DNA of 36,796 nt from an uncultured Rhodospirillales bacterium (GCA_903823665.1 CAIJTR010000021.1:1-36796), one strand, 5' to 3'. Shown: positions 6,750 through 17,180, numbered from the stretch's first letter. Notes: generated from the sequence alone by a model not told the origin. A program made the numbers and translations.

Positions 6750-8253
6750 GTGTGAGGGTGCGGGCGCGCTGACTTGCCAGATGCAGTTGACCGTTTTCGA
6801 AGCTGGCGCAAAACGATTGGGTCCAGCTGCCTTCGGAATGCTGCGCAACCGCGCGGTTCGCATCAAGCGGGCGCAGATCGAGAGCCACGCCGAGCGGCGG
6901 CATCAGCATGCGTGCCTGACCGCGCGAGATGACAACTTCCACCTGCATTGTGCCGCCGGCGAAGTGCACAGCGTAACTTCCGGCCCATATTGGGTTGGCG
7001 GGCGCGCGCGGCGGCACTGGGTGAAAGCTGCGAGACACATGGCCAATTTCGCCGACAATACCATCATCCGCCGCCCGTAACTGCATCGGCAGGGCGGCGT
7101 TGCGGCTGCGGGCGATGCCAGTCATATCATCGTCGTAGACCAGTTCGGTGGCCCCCATGAAGCTCACCTGCCCGGCGTGGTGATGCAGCCAAAACGGACC
7201 GGACTCCGCGACAAAGAGTCCCTCCGGCAGGAGCCAATCCGCTGGTTTCGGCGGTTCCACATTGTGCAGGTCCGCCAGCAGTTCCAGCGCAAGCCTGCCG
7301 GCATCAACGTCTTCACGGTTGCAGAGCACCACCACGCCTGCCTGCGCCACCGGGTCGAGGAGGATATGCGAGCGGTAGCCGGGCAGGGACCCACCGTGGC
7401 CGGCGAGCGTGCGCCCATCAAATTCTGAGCGTTGCAGACCGAGTCCGTAATCGGTGGGCCTGCCGTTCGAGAGCAGCCGTGGGGCGGAGAGCTGTTCCAG
7501 CAATCCCGCGACCGGCGTTTGGTTGGCCAGCAACGCCTGACCCCACCGCGCGAGATCCACTGCCGAACCGGTCATGCCGCCTGACGCCGAGAAGTGCATG
7601 CCGTAGCGGCCAGCCCGCCAGTTTCCAGTCGGTGCCCGCCCATAGCCTGTGGCCAGACCCCGAACGGGCACACTTGCGTCCTCGGGGAACGTGAAGTCCA
7701 ACCCGAGCGGCCGCAGCAATTGCTCCTGCAGCAGCGTCACGTAATCCACGCCGTGCGCCAGCAGCGCCGCCTGCACCAGCCGGTAGCCGGTGTTGGAGTA
7801 GCAGATCTGGGTGCCTGGCTCGAAATTCAGCCGATCCAGCCTCACGGCGACGTCCATCAGCCGATGCCGGCTCATGCTGGTGGAAGGGGCGATGCCGAGC
7901 AGCCATAGCGTCTCGATGAGATCAGGAAGACCGCCGGTCATATCGAGCGCCCGGCTCACCGGTACAGCGCCGAGTGCCGGTTCCAACATGAGATGCTGGC
8001 CCAGGGTGTGATCCAGCCGCACAGGCACATCGCCCAGCATCAGGCTTGCCAGAAACTGCTTGCTCACCGAGGCAAGGCGGATTGGCGTGTGTGGGGTGAA
8101 CCGTCGCTCCTGCGACAGATCTGCGAGCCCGCCTGCCGCTTCGATATGGGCACGGCGGGCGTCAAATAATACGATGGCACCGCCTGGTCCATCCTCGACG
8201 GTCCAGCCCTCGGTAATGTCAGCAATGGTTGTGGTGGCACGCGCCCAATTCAT
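6736..8253 (-). CDS. D-aminopeptidase-like serine hydrolase (beta-lactamase/PBP family)
   Basis: This protein of about 505 residues has an N-terminal class C beta-lactamase-type domain with the nucleophile motif S62-V-S-K65 and the second motif Y152-S-N. A later GHGGSLPGYRS carries the third, His-Gly-Gly, motif. Two beta-barrel-like domains follow. Length, domain order and nucleophile position agree closely with D-aminopeptidase DAP, which removes N-terminal D-amino acids from peptides. Other peptide or ester substrates are possible. No signal peptide is seen, so it is probably cytoplasmic. The ATG at 8253 puts the conserved GPGG at residue 22-25. An in-frame GTG at 8307 lies within the aceA terminator and was rejected. 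It lies downstream of aceA on the same strand. Confidence 0.8.
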   Translation of the reverse strand: MNWARATTTIADITEGWTVEDGPGGAIVLFDARRAHIEAAGGLADLSQERRFTPHTPIRLASVSKQFLASLMLGDVPVRLDHTLGQHLMLEPALGAVPVSRALDMTGGLPDLIETLWLLGIAPSTSMSRHRLMDVAVRLDRLNFEPGTQICYSNTGYRLVQAALLAHGVDYVTLLQEQLLRPLGLDFTFPEDASVPVRGLATGYGRAPTGNWRAGRYGMHFSASGGMTGSAVDLARWGQALLANQTPVAGLLEQLSAPRLLSNGRPTDYGLGLQRSEFDGRTLAGHGGSLPGYRSHILLDPVAQAGVVVLCNREDVDAGRLALELLADLHNVEPPKPADWLLPEGLFVAESGPFWLHHHAGQVSFMGATELVYDDDMTGIARSRNAALPMQLRAADDGIVGEIGHVSRSFHPVPPRAPANPIWAGSYAVHFAGGTMQVEVVISRGQARMLMPPLGVALDLRPLDANRAVAQHSEGSWTQSFCASFENGQLHLASQRARTLTLNAV

Positions 8254-8300
8254 GAGGATTTTCCAATCATCCCCAATTATCGCAAGCCCGTGACGAGATG

Positions 8301-8333
8301 AAAACACCGGCGCGTCTTTTCTTACACGCCGGT
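8301..8333 (-). terminator. Intrinsic terminator after aceA
   Basis: On the minus strand an 8-bp stem, caccggcg / cgccggtg, with a 14-base loop is followed by TTTT. It lies 35 bases past the isocitrate lyase stop and separates that gene from the hydrolase. Confidence 0.65.
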
Positions 8334-8368
8334 GGGAGTTTTGAGGTTAATTTTTTTTTCGCAGCCCG

Positions 8369-9790
<1,422 letters not shown>

Positions 9791-9818
9791 TGTGAAAACT
9801 CCTGTAACCGTGGCGGTG

Positions 9819-9835
9819 ATGTGAAGATTTCACAT
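9819..9835. promoter_or_regulatory. 17-bp palindrome, probable operator between aceA and the ScfR-type gene
   Basis: ATGTGAAGATTTCACAT is a perfect inverted repeat (7-bp arms, 3-base centre) in the 139-base divergent intergenic region. Single GTGAA or TTCAC half-sites recur nearby at about 9792 and 9891. It is placed to serve the adjacent regulator, which belongs to a family known to control isocitrate lyase, but binding is inferred. Confidence 0.55.
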
Positions 9836-9929
9836 TGCATGGGCGAGAAGTAGCCATTAATTTCGTGATGTCGTGCAAATGCGTCATGAAATTCACTGAA
9901 ACCGGCGTAAACCTGTAAAGATTTTCCAA

Positions 9930-11324
9930 ATGTCTCGCCCTCTGATTGGCCGCACGATCCGCAGGCTGCGCACCGAACGTAACCTCACCCAGCAGGCGCT
10001 TGCGGTGCGACTGGGTATTTCGGCCAGTTACCTCAACCTCATCGAGCACGATCAGCGTGGGGTTACGGCGTCGTTGCTGATCAAGGTGAGTGAGACATTG
10101 GCGGTCGATTTGGCAGCGTTGTCCGGTACCACTGAGCGGCAGACCGAGACGCAGCTGCGCGAAGTGTTCGCCGACCCATTGCTGTCAGCCGATCCCGTTG
10201 CTGATGACGAGATTGCCCAGCTTGCCACGGCTACTCCATCGGCAGCGCGTGCCGTGCTGGCGCTGTATCGCGCCCTTCGCGTGGCGCGCGATGACAGTGG
10301 CGGCATCGCCTTGCCATCGGGGCGGCGTATCTTGCTCCCCACCGAGGAGGTGCGTGATTTCTTCAACGATCAGGCCAACCACTTTCCCAAGCTGGAAGCA
10401 GCGGCGGAGTCGCTGACGACCGAGCTTGCGGTTCGCCCGTCCGAGAACAATCACGCCATTGCGGAGCGGCTTCGGCGGCGGCACGGCATTGCCATCACCG
10501 TGGGTCCGCTGCCGGGAGCCTTGCGACGCTACGAGCCGGCCACGCGACGGCTGCTGATTTCGGAAATGCTGCCGCGCGAGAGCCGTGGATTTCATCTCGC
10601 TTTCCAACTCGCTTTGCTTGAAGTGCGTGATGCGGTGGATGAGGCCGTGACGGTGGCGTCCCCCAGTTCGCCGGAAGCAGAGGCGTTGCTGCGTGTTGCG
10701 CTGCTCAATTATGTGGCGGGTGCGTTGCTGATGCCGTATTCCTCGTTCCTTCATGCTGCGCGCGATTTGCGGCATGACATGGATGCGCTGTCGGCCCGAT
10801 TTGGCGTGAGTTTCGAGCAGGCCTGCAACCGGCTATGTTCGTTGCAGCGGCCGGGGGAGCGCGGGGTGCCGTTCTTCTTCCTGCGCGTCGATCCGGCCGG
10901 CAACGTCTCCAAGCGCTTCTCCGCGGCCGGATTTCCGTTCGCCCGCTTCGGCGGTACCTGTCCGCGCTGGGTGGTGCACAGCGCGTTTGCCACGCCGGGC
11001 GTGATCCGTGTGCAGGCGGCATCCTTGCCGGATGGTGCGACGTTCCTGTGCTTTGCCCGCGCGGTGGAACAGCCAGCGACAAAATGGGGTGACCCTGCCC
11101 CGGTGCATGTGCTGGCAATGGGCTGCGATATCAGCCACGCAGGCGAGCTTGCCTATGCCGACGGTATCGATATTCCCGCGGCCACCATTGGCATCGGTTT
11201 GTCATGCCGGTTGTGCGACAGGCCGGATTGTCGCAGCCGGGCTTTTCCGCCATTGGAGCACCGGCTTGCCGTGGACCCGCTGACGACGAGCGCCAGCCCC
11301 TATCAGTTTGAGCTGCGAAAGTGA
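9930..11324 (+). CDS. ScfR/RamB-type transcriptional regulator (XRE plus short-chain fatty acyl regulator domain)
   Basis: This 464-residue regulator has an N-terminal XRE helix-turn-helix (about residues 9-60, including LTQQALAVRLGISASYLNLIE). A central IrrE/ImmA-like region (about 150-290) lacks an HExxH zinc-protease motif. A C-terminal ScfR-type domain carries a cysteine cluster, C426-x2-C429-x4-C434. Relatives such as RamB control isocitrate lyase and methylcitrate-cycle genes in response to acyl-CoA or acetate status. It is divergent from aceA across a palindrome, so control of aceA and of itself is a sound inference. The cysteines suggest a metal or redox input, which is not shown. Confidence 0.85.
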   Translation: MSRPLIGRTIRRLRTERNLTQQALAVRLGISASYLNLIEHDQRGVTASLLIKVSETLAVDLAALSGTTERQTETQLREVFADPLLSADPVADDEIAQLATATPSAARAVLALYRALRVARDDSGGIALPSGRRILLPTEEVRDFFNDQANHFPKLEAAAESLTTELAVRPSENNHAIAERLRRRHGIAITVGPLPGALRRYEPATRRLLISEMLPRESRGFHLAFQLALLEVRDAVDEAVTVASPSSPEAEALLRVALLNYVAGALLMPYSSFLHAARDLRHDMDALSARFGVSFEQACNRLCSLQRPGERGVPFFFLRVDPAGNVSKRFSAAGFPFARFGGTCPRWVVHSAFATPGVIRVQAASLPDGATFLCFARAVEQPATKWGDPAPVHVLAMGCDISHAGELAYADGIDIPAATIGIGLSCRLCDRPDCRSRAFPPLEHRLAVDPLTTSASPYQFELRK

Positions 11325-11337
11325 TATTTCTTCGGCC

Positions 11338-12009
11338 ATGAATACTGATCGCGTTTGTTCGCTCTGTCACACACCGGCACCGCCGCGTTTCCGCCCACCG
11401 CCGCCTGAGATTTCCCCTGACCTTGACCTGCGTCCGGGGGAGCCCACGCGTTCGACGTTGTCGCGCTGGATGCAAATCTGTGAGGGCTGCGGTGCGGCGG
11501 CCCCCGATCTGGCCACTCTGCCTGTCGAGGCGGTGGAGATCGTTGAAAGCGAGGCCTATCTCGATCTGCACGCACGGCCAGAAACGGCCACGGCATTTCT
11601 CCGCCACGCCATGCTATGCCGATCTGGGGATCGTGCGGGTGTGTATCTGCAGGCAGCCTGGGCCGCCGATGACGCTGGCGATACCGATGCGGCGGCGCAT
11701 TACCGGCGTGAGGCCGCAGCCAATTGGGGCGAGCCGGACGGCATCGAATCAGCTTTGCGGCTGATCGACATCCTGAGGCGCGCGGGGCTGCTCAAGGCAG
11801 CCGACGAGTGCTGCGGTGTGATTGCCGGTGACGCGATGGACGAACGCTCGGAGGCGATTCTGAAATTTCAGCAGGCGCGGATTGCCGACGGTGACACCGG
11901 ACGGCATTTGATGAGCAGCGCGCTGCGACCACCCTCTCGCATGCCGCATGTGGCGCACGGCAAGCAGGCGGCAAAGCCAGGTTTTTTCGCGCGGTTGCTC
12001 GGCAAGTGA
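11338..12009 (+). CDS. Zinc-ribbon-like protein of unknown function
   Basis: This 223-residue protein is not one I recognise. The N-terminus holds two CxxC pairs, C7-x2-C10 and C48-x2-C51, separated by a Pro-rich stretch, which suggests a zinc ribbon. The middle (about 85-165) is helical with Ala-rich repeats resembling TPR units. The C-terminus is short and basic and ends FFARLLGK. It starts 13 bases after the ScfR-type gene on the same strand and is probably cotranscribed with it. It ends 16 bases from the convergent dioxygenase gene. No ribosome binding site is obvious before the ATG at 11338. Confidence 0.6.
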   Translation: MNTDRVCSLCHTPAPPRFRPPPPEISPDLDLRPGEPTRSTLSRWMQICEGCGAAAPDLATLPVEAVEIVESEAYLDLHARPETATAFLRHAMLCRSGDRAGVYLQAAWAADDAGDTDAAAHYRREAAANWGEPDGIESALRLIDILRRAGLLKAADECCGVIAGDAMDERSEAILKFQQARIADGDTGRHLMSSALRPPSRMPHVAHGKQAAKPGFFARLLGK

Positions 12010-12025
12010 CCTACTGGGCTGCGGG

Positions 12026-12982
12026 TTACATCAGGCTTGGCGGGATGATGCGGGCCGCGAGCGGCAACTGATCGCGCCACATCGCGGCGTCACGCTTTTC
12101 CTGACCCAAGCCATCGGTGAGCGCCAGCAACTGCCCATGTGACAGGCGCGATCTTGCGCAGAAATAGGGATGGCGCGGCAGGCGGGAGAAATAGCTCCAA
12201 AAGATCGCAGATCGTTCGCGCTTCATCGCTGGGCGCCCGCGATGGAAGAATCGAGCGGCATCGGCGAACACCAAGGTTCCGGTCGGGCCTGTGCAGACGA
12301 CGTTGTTTCGTGGCGTTGCACGCCCGGCCATGCTGCGGCGCAATTCTTCGGTGAACAGCGGGCGGAAATTATCCGGGCGACGCTTCTTGCGGCTCTCCTT
12401 GTTGAGCAATTCGAACGGCCCGCCATCCTCGTCCACATCGTTCAGATACAGCGCGAGCTTGATCATGCGCCGGTCTTCGCGGTCGCGGTGCCACTGGCGC
12501 GTGCCCGTCTCACGGCCATCGGCGGGCGTGTGGAACAGCAGCGGGCCATCATAGGCGATGTTTTGGTGCAGATAGCTCTCCGCAATCCGCATGATGCAAT
12601 CGTTCAGGCCCCAGCGGAAAATCTCGGGATGGTCGAGCATATCGGCCGACGTGTTCTCGATCATCACCGGATACGCGCCACCCATTTCATCGACGCGCTG
12701 CTGCATCTTGGAGGCGAGTCGCTTGCCGACCGAAAGGATGGGATCTCCGCTAAAACCGAGAGCGTCAAGCGAGGTGACGAACACGCCTTCATTCTCAAGA
12801 CCAGATACGATCTGCGATTCCAGCGATGACAGAGGATGGTTTATTGCAGCACGGGTAATGGCTTGCTCATGCCGCCGTTCCAGACGCTCGAATACTGCCT
12901 TGGTGTTGGTAACTGTGAACGCCAGTGAGGCCGGAAAGCTGGCCGCACGCTTTAGTCCTTTTGTCAAAATATACGGCAGCAT
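12026..12982 (-). CDS. PhyH-like Fe(II)/2-oxoglutarate-dependent dioxygenase
   Basis: This 318-residue protein has the double-stranded beta-helix core of the phytanoyl-CoA dioxygenase group. The Fe(II) triad is visible as H165-x-D167 (in WHRDREDRRM) and H247 (in FFHRGRP). R255 or R257 is placed to bind 2-oxoglutarate. The strand LALYLNDVDEDGGPFELL is typical of the fold. The substrate is unknown; bacterial members hydroxylate many small molecules. The N-terminal 60 residues are basic and helical and not part of the core. The ribosome binding site GGAG before the ATG is enclosed in a hairpin (12983-13024), so translation may be regulated. It follows the nicotinate phosphoribosyltransferase gene after a notably AT-rich gap. 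Confidence 0.75.
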   Translation of the reverse strand: MLPYILTKGLKRAASFPASLAFTVTNTKAVFERLERRHEQAITRAAINHPLSSLESQIVSGLENEGVFVTSLDALGFSGDPILSVGKRLASKMQQRVDEMGGAYPVMIENTSADMLDHPEIFRWGLNDCIMRIAESYLHQNIAYDGPLLFHTPADGRETGTRQWHRDREDRRMIKLALYLNDVDEDGGPFELLNKESRKKRRPDNFRPLFTEELRRSMAGRATPRNNVVCTGPTGTLVFADAARFFHRGRPAMKRERSAIFWSYFSRLPRHPYFCARSRLSHGQLLALTDGLGQEKRDAAMWRDQLPLAARIIPPSLM

Positions 12983-13024
12983 TATTTATACTCCGTTGAG
13001 TATTTGGATTTAATCCATCGGAGT
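12983..13024 (-). promoter_or_regulatory. Hairpin that sequesters the dioxygenase ribosome binding site
   Basis: Read on the minus strand, the SD CGGAGT (12990-12995) can pair with ACTCCG (13019-13024). That pairing encloses a smaller hairpin, TGGAT-TAA-ATCCA (13005-13017). Alternatively the SD region pairs locally as ATACTC-AACG-GAGTAT. Both structures bury GGAG, which lies about eight bases before the ATG. This could be an RNA thermometer or another translational switch. Confidence 0.4.
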
Positions 13025-13088
13025 TTTGAACCTGACTGCAAAGTGCAAGCAACAGAAGAAAACTAAAAACAGGAATTGTAAATTTTTG

Positions 13089-14249
13089 TCAGCTGTGTCC
13101 GTTGCGTGTGCGCGCGGCATTGCGGCGCAGCAGGAATTCACGGCCCACCTTCACGCGCGCTTCGCCATCATATTCAACGATATCGGCCGTGGCGTAGGTC
13201 TCGCTCCAGGCATCTGGAATAAAGCTGCCAGTGCCGACCACGTCGATGGGCGCGTGGGCATCGGCCATCACCCGGCATTTGTCGACGCCAAAGCCGGATG
13301 ATGCGACGATTGTAACCGCCGAAAACCCGGCCTCGTCCAGCGCCTCGCGCATCCGCCAGATGGCGGCCGCCGAAACACCCGTGCCCACCAGCGCGCGCAG
13401 CTCCGTGTCAGAGCGGTAGCGGCGAATGGCACCGGGGGCCCGGCGTTCCAGCACGGCGTAGCTCTCGGCCGGGTCAAGCCCCTCCAGGAACCGCCCGCCA
13501 TGGGTGTAGAGCCGGACGGACATGCGACCCGATGCGGCAAGCTCTGGGAAGCGTTCACAGACGGCCAAACCATCTGTGATCTCGCGGCCGAAATAATCGA
13601 CGAGCACCGTCAGCCCCTGCTCGGGAAAGGTCTCGTGGAACATTTCGGCCGCCCGCAGCGTGCTGCCCGCGTAGCCGATCAGCGCGTGCGGCATGGTGCC
13701 GAAACCGTGCGGGGCACCGAAATAATGTGCGGTGCCATCGGTCGCGTTGCCGATGAATCCGCGCGCACCCTCGCGTTTGGCGGCCTCGCTGCCGATGGAG
13801 GCCGCATAGGCCATCATCTCCTGCATCTCAGCGCCTGCGGCATGGCGCGCATCCATGGCGAGGAACGCCACGTTCGGCAGCGCAATCGCCATTTGATAGG
13901 CGTTGTGCGCGGCCACGCAGGCAGCACCCGTCTTTTGCAGCAGGATGGTTTCGAGATCAGCAAGTTCGGTGAATTTGCCGGTGATGTAGACCAGCGGCTC
14001 ACCGGCCCCAACCCAGGCACCTTCCGGATGCGTCAGCTCCACGTCGAAATGCGTGTTGCGGGCAGTGGCCGCACGGTTCAGGAAATCCAGCATCAAGCGC
14101 GGGGCCGAGATCACCGGGCGGCGTAGGAACACCGCGTAGGTGACCCTACGATCGCCGTATCGTTCGACAATCTGACGCGTGCGGTTGAAATAGACGTCCG
14201 TTCTGGCTGCGACGTCCGCGTTCAGTTCCGTCTCCGGGGTGAGGGGCAC
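13089..14249 (-). CDS. Nicotinate phosphoribosyltransferase family protein
   Basis: This 386-residue enzyme fits the shorter NAPRT group. It opens with TDVYFNRTRQIVERYG and has the catalytic-domain blocks GTMPHALIGYAG and MSVRLYTHGGRFLEG. It ends with the phosphate-binding loop DVVGTGSFIPD. NAPRT joins nicotinate and PRPP to form nicotinate mononucleotide in the NAD salvage pathway. The only start is a GTG at 14249, nine bases past the DAHP synthase stop, so the two genes are probably cotranscribed. Nicotinate is the expected substrate, but relatives using other pyridines cannot be excluded. Confidence 0.82.
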   Translation of the reverse strand: MPLTPETELNADVAARTDVYFNRTRQIVERYGDRRVTYAVFLRRPVISAPRLMLDFLNRAATARNTHFDVELTHPEGAWVGAGEPLVYITGKFTELADLETILLQKTGAACVAAHNAYQMAIALPNVAFLAMDARHAAGAEMQEMMAYAASIGSEAAKREGARGFIGNATDGTAHYFGAPHGFGTMPHALIGYAGSTLRAAEMFHETFPEQGLTVLVDYFGREITDGLAVCERFPELAASGRMSVRLYTHGGRFLEGLDPAESYAVLERRAPGAIRRYRSDTELRALVGTGVSAAAIWRMREALDEAGFSAVTIVASSGFGVDKCRVMADAHAPIDVVGTGSFIPDAWSETYATADIVEYDGEARVKVGREFLLRRNAARTRNGHS

Positions 14250-14258
14250 CGGCAGCTG

Positions 14259-15641
14259 CTACTGCGCGGCCACAGCGGGGGCACGGCCCGGGAGCCTGCG
14301 CGCCTTCAGCTCCTCGGCCACCAAGAACGCCAGCTCCAGCGACTGCTCAGCGTTCAGGCGCGGATCGCAGAAGGTTTCGTAGCGTTCGCCGAGATCCAGC
14401 ATGGTCAGGCCATGCGCGCCGCCGATGCACTCCGTTACCTCGCGGCCGGTCATTTCCACGTGCACACCGCCAGCCCAGCTGCCTTCGGCGTTGTGAACGT
14501 CAAAGAAGCTGCGAACCTCGGACAGAATGGCGTCGAAGCTGCGGGTTTTCACGCCGGCATTGGACGAGATGGTGTTGCCGTGCATCGGGTCGCAGATCCA
14601 CACCGGATGACGGCCATCGCGCATCACCGCGCGCAGCAATGGTGGCAGAAGTTTTTCGACCTTTTCAGCCCCCATGCGCGAGATCAGCGTCAGCCGACCG
14701 GGCTCGTCATTCGGGTTGAGAATGTCGATCAGGCGCAGCAGATCGTCCGGCTCCGTGGTCGGCCCCACCTTGAGGCCGATCGGGTTGCGCACGCCGCGCA
14801 GAAATTCCACGTGAGCACCATCGGGCTGGCGGGTGCGGTCGCCGATCCAGAGGAAATGCGCCGAGCAGGCATAGGTGTCGCCGGTGGTGCTGTCCACGCG
14901 GGTCAGCGCCTGTTCATACGGCAGCAGCAGTGCCTCGTGGCTGATGTAGAAATCCGTCTCACGCAGCTCACGCGTGTTGTGCGAGGTCATGCCGCAGGCG
15001 GTCATGAAGGCCAGCGTCTCGTCAATGCGGCTGGACAGGTCGCGGTAGCGGGCGGCGAGCGGCGAGCGTTCGACAAAGCCCAGGTTCCAGCGATGCACCT
15101 CGTGCAAATCGGAATAGCCACCGGTGGCGAAGGCGCGCAGCAGGTTCAGCGTTCCAGCAGACTGGAAATAGCCCATCTCCATCCGCGCCGGATCGGGGAT
15201 GCGGCTCTCAGCAGAGAAGGCGGGGCCGTTGATGATGTCACCGCGATAGGTCAGCAGGCTTTCGCCGTCCTTGGTCTCGGTCTCTGAACTGCGCGGCTTG
15301 GCGAACTGGCCGGCCATACGGCCCATTTTCACCACCGGCACGGACGCGCCATAGGTGAGCACGACGGCCATTTGCAGCAGCACGCGGAAGGTGTCGCGGA
15401 TGGAGTTGGCGGTGAAATCGTTGAAGCTCTCGGCGCAATCACCGCCCTGCAGCACGATGGCGCGGCCTTGCTGCACCTCCGCCAACGCAGCCTTCAGCCG
15501 CCGTGCCTCACCAGCAAACACCAGCGGTGGATAGGCGTGGATCTTGCTCTCCATGGCGGCGAGCTTGGCTGGGTCCGGATAGGCGGGAACTTGACGGACA
15601 GGCTTGTTGCGCCAAGTGGCGGGAGTCCAATTCTCGGTCAT
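14259..15641 (-). CDS. aroG: 3-deoxy-7-phosphoheptulonate synthase, class II (DAHP synthase)
   Basis: This 460-residue enzyme condenses phosphoenolpyruvate and erythrose 4-phosphate, the first step of the shikimate pathway. It is the plant-like class II form, with [33 protein letters not shown] and [17 protein letters not shown] all intact. The N-terminus [18 protein letters not shown] matches the family when started at 15641. An in-frame ATG four codons upstream (15653) is possible and has AAAGG close by. The gene symbol is used generically for DAHP synthase. It lies between glutathione reductase and nicotinate phosphoribosyltransferase on the same strand. No allosteric domain beyond the class II core is seen. 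Confidence 0.93.
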   Translation of the reverse strand: MTENWTPATWRNKPVRQVPAYPDPAKLAAMESKIHAYPPLVFAGEARRLKAALAEVQQGRAIVLQGGDCAESFNDFTANSIRDTFRVLLQMAVVLTYGASVPVVKMGRMAGQFAKPRSSETETKDGESLLTYRGDIINGPAFSAESRIPDPARMEMGYFQSAGTLNLLRAFATGGYSDLHEVHRWNLGFVERSPLAARYRDLSSRIDETLAFMTACGMTSHNTRELRETDFYISHEALLLPYEQALTRVDSTTGDTYACSAHFLWIGDRTRQPDGAHVEFLRGVRNPIGLKVGPTTEPDDLLRLIDILNPNDEPGRLTLISRMGAEKVEKLLPPLLRAVMRDGRHPVWICDPMHGNTISSNAGVKTRSFDAILSEVRSFFDVHNAEGSWAGGVHVEMTGREVTECIGGAHGLTMLDLGERYETFCDPRLNAEQSLELAFLVAEELKARRLPGRAPAVAAQ

Positions 15642-15696
15642 CGAAGGGTCCATTGGCCTTTGTTTGGCACTTTATTGCCTGATTGTGCGGACTTGG

Positions 15697-17055
15697 CTAC
15701 TCGCCCACCACGCGGGTGCGTGTGCGCATGGTGACGAACTCCTCGGCGGCGGTGGGGTGAATGCCCACGGTGCGGTCGAAATCACCCTTGGTGGCACCGG
15801 CGTTGATGGCAATCGAAAGGCCCTGGATGATCTCCGGCGCGTCCTCGCCGAGCATGTGGGCTCCGATGACCTTTTGCGTCGCCTGATCGACGATCAGCTT
15901 CATCAAGGTCTTGCGGCCGCGCCCGGTCAGCGAATGGCGCATGGGCGTGAAGCGGCTGACATAAATGTCGGAAGGGCCTTGCTCGGCGGCTTGTGCCTCG
16001 GTCAGCCCCACGGTGGCGATTGGCGGGATGGAGAACACGGCGGTGGCCACACGGTGCAGATCCCATTTGCGCGGGCCGTTGCCATACAGCGCCTCGGCCA
16101 GCGAATGGCCCTCCGCAATCGCAACGGGGGTGAGATTGAGTCGGTCGGTGATGTCACCGATGGCGTAAATGTTGGCGACGTTGGTGGCGGATTGGTCGTT
16201 GACATGCACCGCACCGCTTTTGGTCATAGCAACGCCCGCCGCCTCAAGGCCAAGCCCTTTCGTGTAGGGCGAGCGGCCGAGGGCTGCGAAGACCATGTCC
16301 GTCTCGATGCTGGTGCCGTCTGACAAATGCACCGTCTTGACCTCGCCTTCCGCTGTGACGGAGGTGACGGCGTTTCCGCCATGCAGATGCACGCCGTTGG
16401 CTTTCAATGCGTCGGCGAGGCCTTCACGCAGGTCTTCGTCAAACCCGCGCAGCGGCAAAGTCTGGCGCATGATCAGATCGACGTGGCAGCCCAGGCCCGC
16501 GAAAATGCCTGCGAATTCGACCGCGATGTAGCCGCCGCCGAGCAATGCGATGCGCTTTGGGCGCTCTGGCAGATAGAAGGCGTCATCTGATACGATGCAA
16601 TGCTCGGCACCCGGAAACTCCGGTGCGGTGGGCCTGCCACCGGCTGCGATCACGATGCGTTCGGCGGTGATCTTCTGATCGCCAACCTGCAGCGTGTGGG
16701 CGTCAATGAACGTTGCGCGTGCCTCGAACACGGTGCAGCCGGCACCTGTCAGCAGCTTGGTGTAGATGCTGTTGAGACGGTTGATCTCGGTATTTTTGGC
16801 CCCGATCAGCATGTTCCAGTCATGCTTTGTGGCCTCCACATCCCAGCCGAACCCGCGGGCATCAGCGGCGTGGTGGCCATACTCGGCGGCCATCACCAGC
16901 AGCTTCTTCGGAACGCAGCCCACATTGACGCAGGTGCCGCCCCAGAACCGCTCCTCTGCGACCGCCACCTTCGCCCCGAGCGTGGCCGCAATCCGCGCGC
17001 ACCGCACACCACCGGAGCCGCCACCGATGACGAAGAGATCGAAGTCGTAGGGCAT
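15697..17055 (-). CDS. gor: Glutathione-disulfide reductase
   Basis: This 452-residue FAD/NADPH oxidoreductase begins with the FAD-binding GGGSGG (residues 11-16). The redox-active disulfide is C42/C47 in GGTCVNVGCVPKK. An NADPH-binding Rossmann motif, GGGYIAVEFAG, occurs mid-protein. The dimerisation domain ends with IHPTAAEEF, which holds the catalytic His and Glu. These features separate it from lipoamide dehydrogenase and mercuric reductase. It keeps glutathione reduced in the cytoplasm. AGGAG before the ATG at 17055 fixes the start. An open frame runs 38 codons further upstream into the repeat element and is not credible. The promoter must lie in or near the inverted repeat beginning at 17131. 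Confidence 0.93.
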   Translation of the reverse strand: MPYDFDLFVIGGGSGGVRCARIAATLGAKVAVAEERFWGGTCVNVGCVPKKLLVMAAEYGHHAADARGFGWDVEATKHDWNMLIGAKNTEINRLNSIYTKLLTGAGCTVFEARATFIDAHTLQVGDQKITAERIVIAAGGRPTAPEFPGAEHCIVSDDAFYLPERPKRIALLGGGYIAVEFAGIFAGLGCHVDLIMRQTLPLRGFDEDLREGLADALKANGVHLHGGNAVTSVTAEGEVKTVHLSDGTSIETDMVFAALGRSPYTKGLGLEAAGVAMTKSGAVHVNDQSATNVANIYAIGDITDRLNLTPVAIAEGHSLAEALYGNGPRKWDLHRVATAVFSIPPIATVGLTEAQAAEQGPSDIYVSRFTPMRHSLTGRGRKTLMKLIVDQATQKVIGAHMLGEDAPEIIQGLSIAINAGATKGDFDRTVGIHPTAAEEFVTMRTRTRVVGE

Positions 17056-17106
17056 GGGGCAGGCTCCTTCAGGTGGCGTCGGACATGGGACGGTTTGGGT
17101 TGAGAC

Positions 17107-17179
17107 GCAAGGCAGAGAGGAGACAAGAAAGAATTTAACACGGAGGACACGGAGGACACGGAGAAGCAAGGCAGAGAGG
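17107..17179. repeat. 14-bp direct repeat flanking the left inverted repeat
   Basis: gcaaggcagagagg occurs at 17107-17120 and again at 17166-17179, on either side of the left inverted repeat. It could be a duplication made when the element arrived or decayed, or part of its end structure. Confidence 0.6.
17131..17169 (+). repeat. Left inverted repeat of the GxxExxY element
   Basis: The sequence starts gaatttaacacggaggacac and carries three copies of the 9-base unit acggaggac or a near variant. It matches the reverse complement of 17573-17611 with a few mismatches over about 39 bases. Confidence 0.8.
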
Positions 17180-17180
17180 G

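Noticed and set aside
8254-8307. Upstream GTG start for the D-aminopeptidase-like gene
   Set aside because: It falls in the aceA terminator stem, and the family alignment places the start at 8253.
8351-8359. Run of nine T residues on the + strand
   Set aside because: No hairpin precedes it on the + strand and no + strand gene ends there. On the minus strand it is an A-run upstream of the aceA terminator stem.
17056-17169. N-terminal extension of glutathione reductase into the repeat
   Set aside because: The extra residues come from the acggagg-rich repeat. The conserved FAD motif and the ribosome binding site both support the start at 17055.
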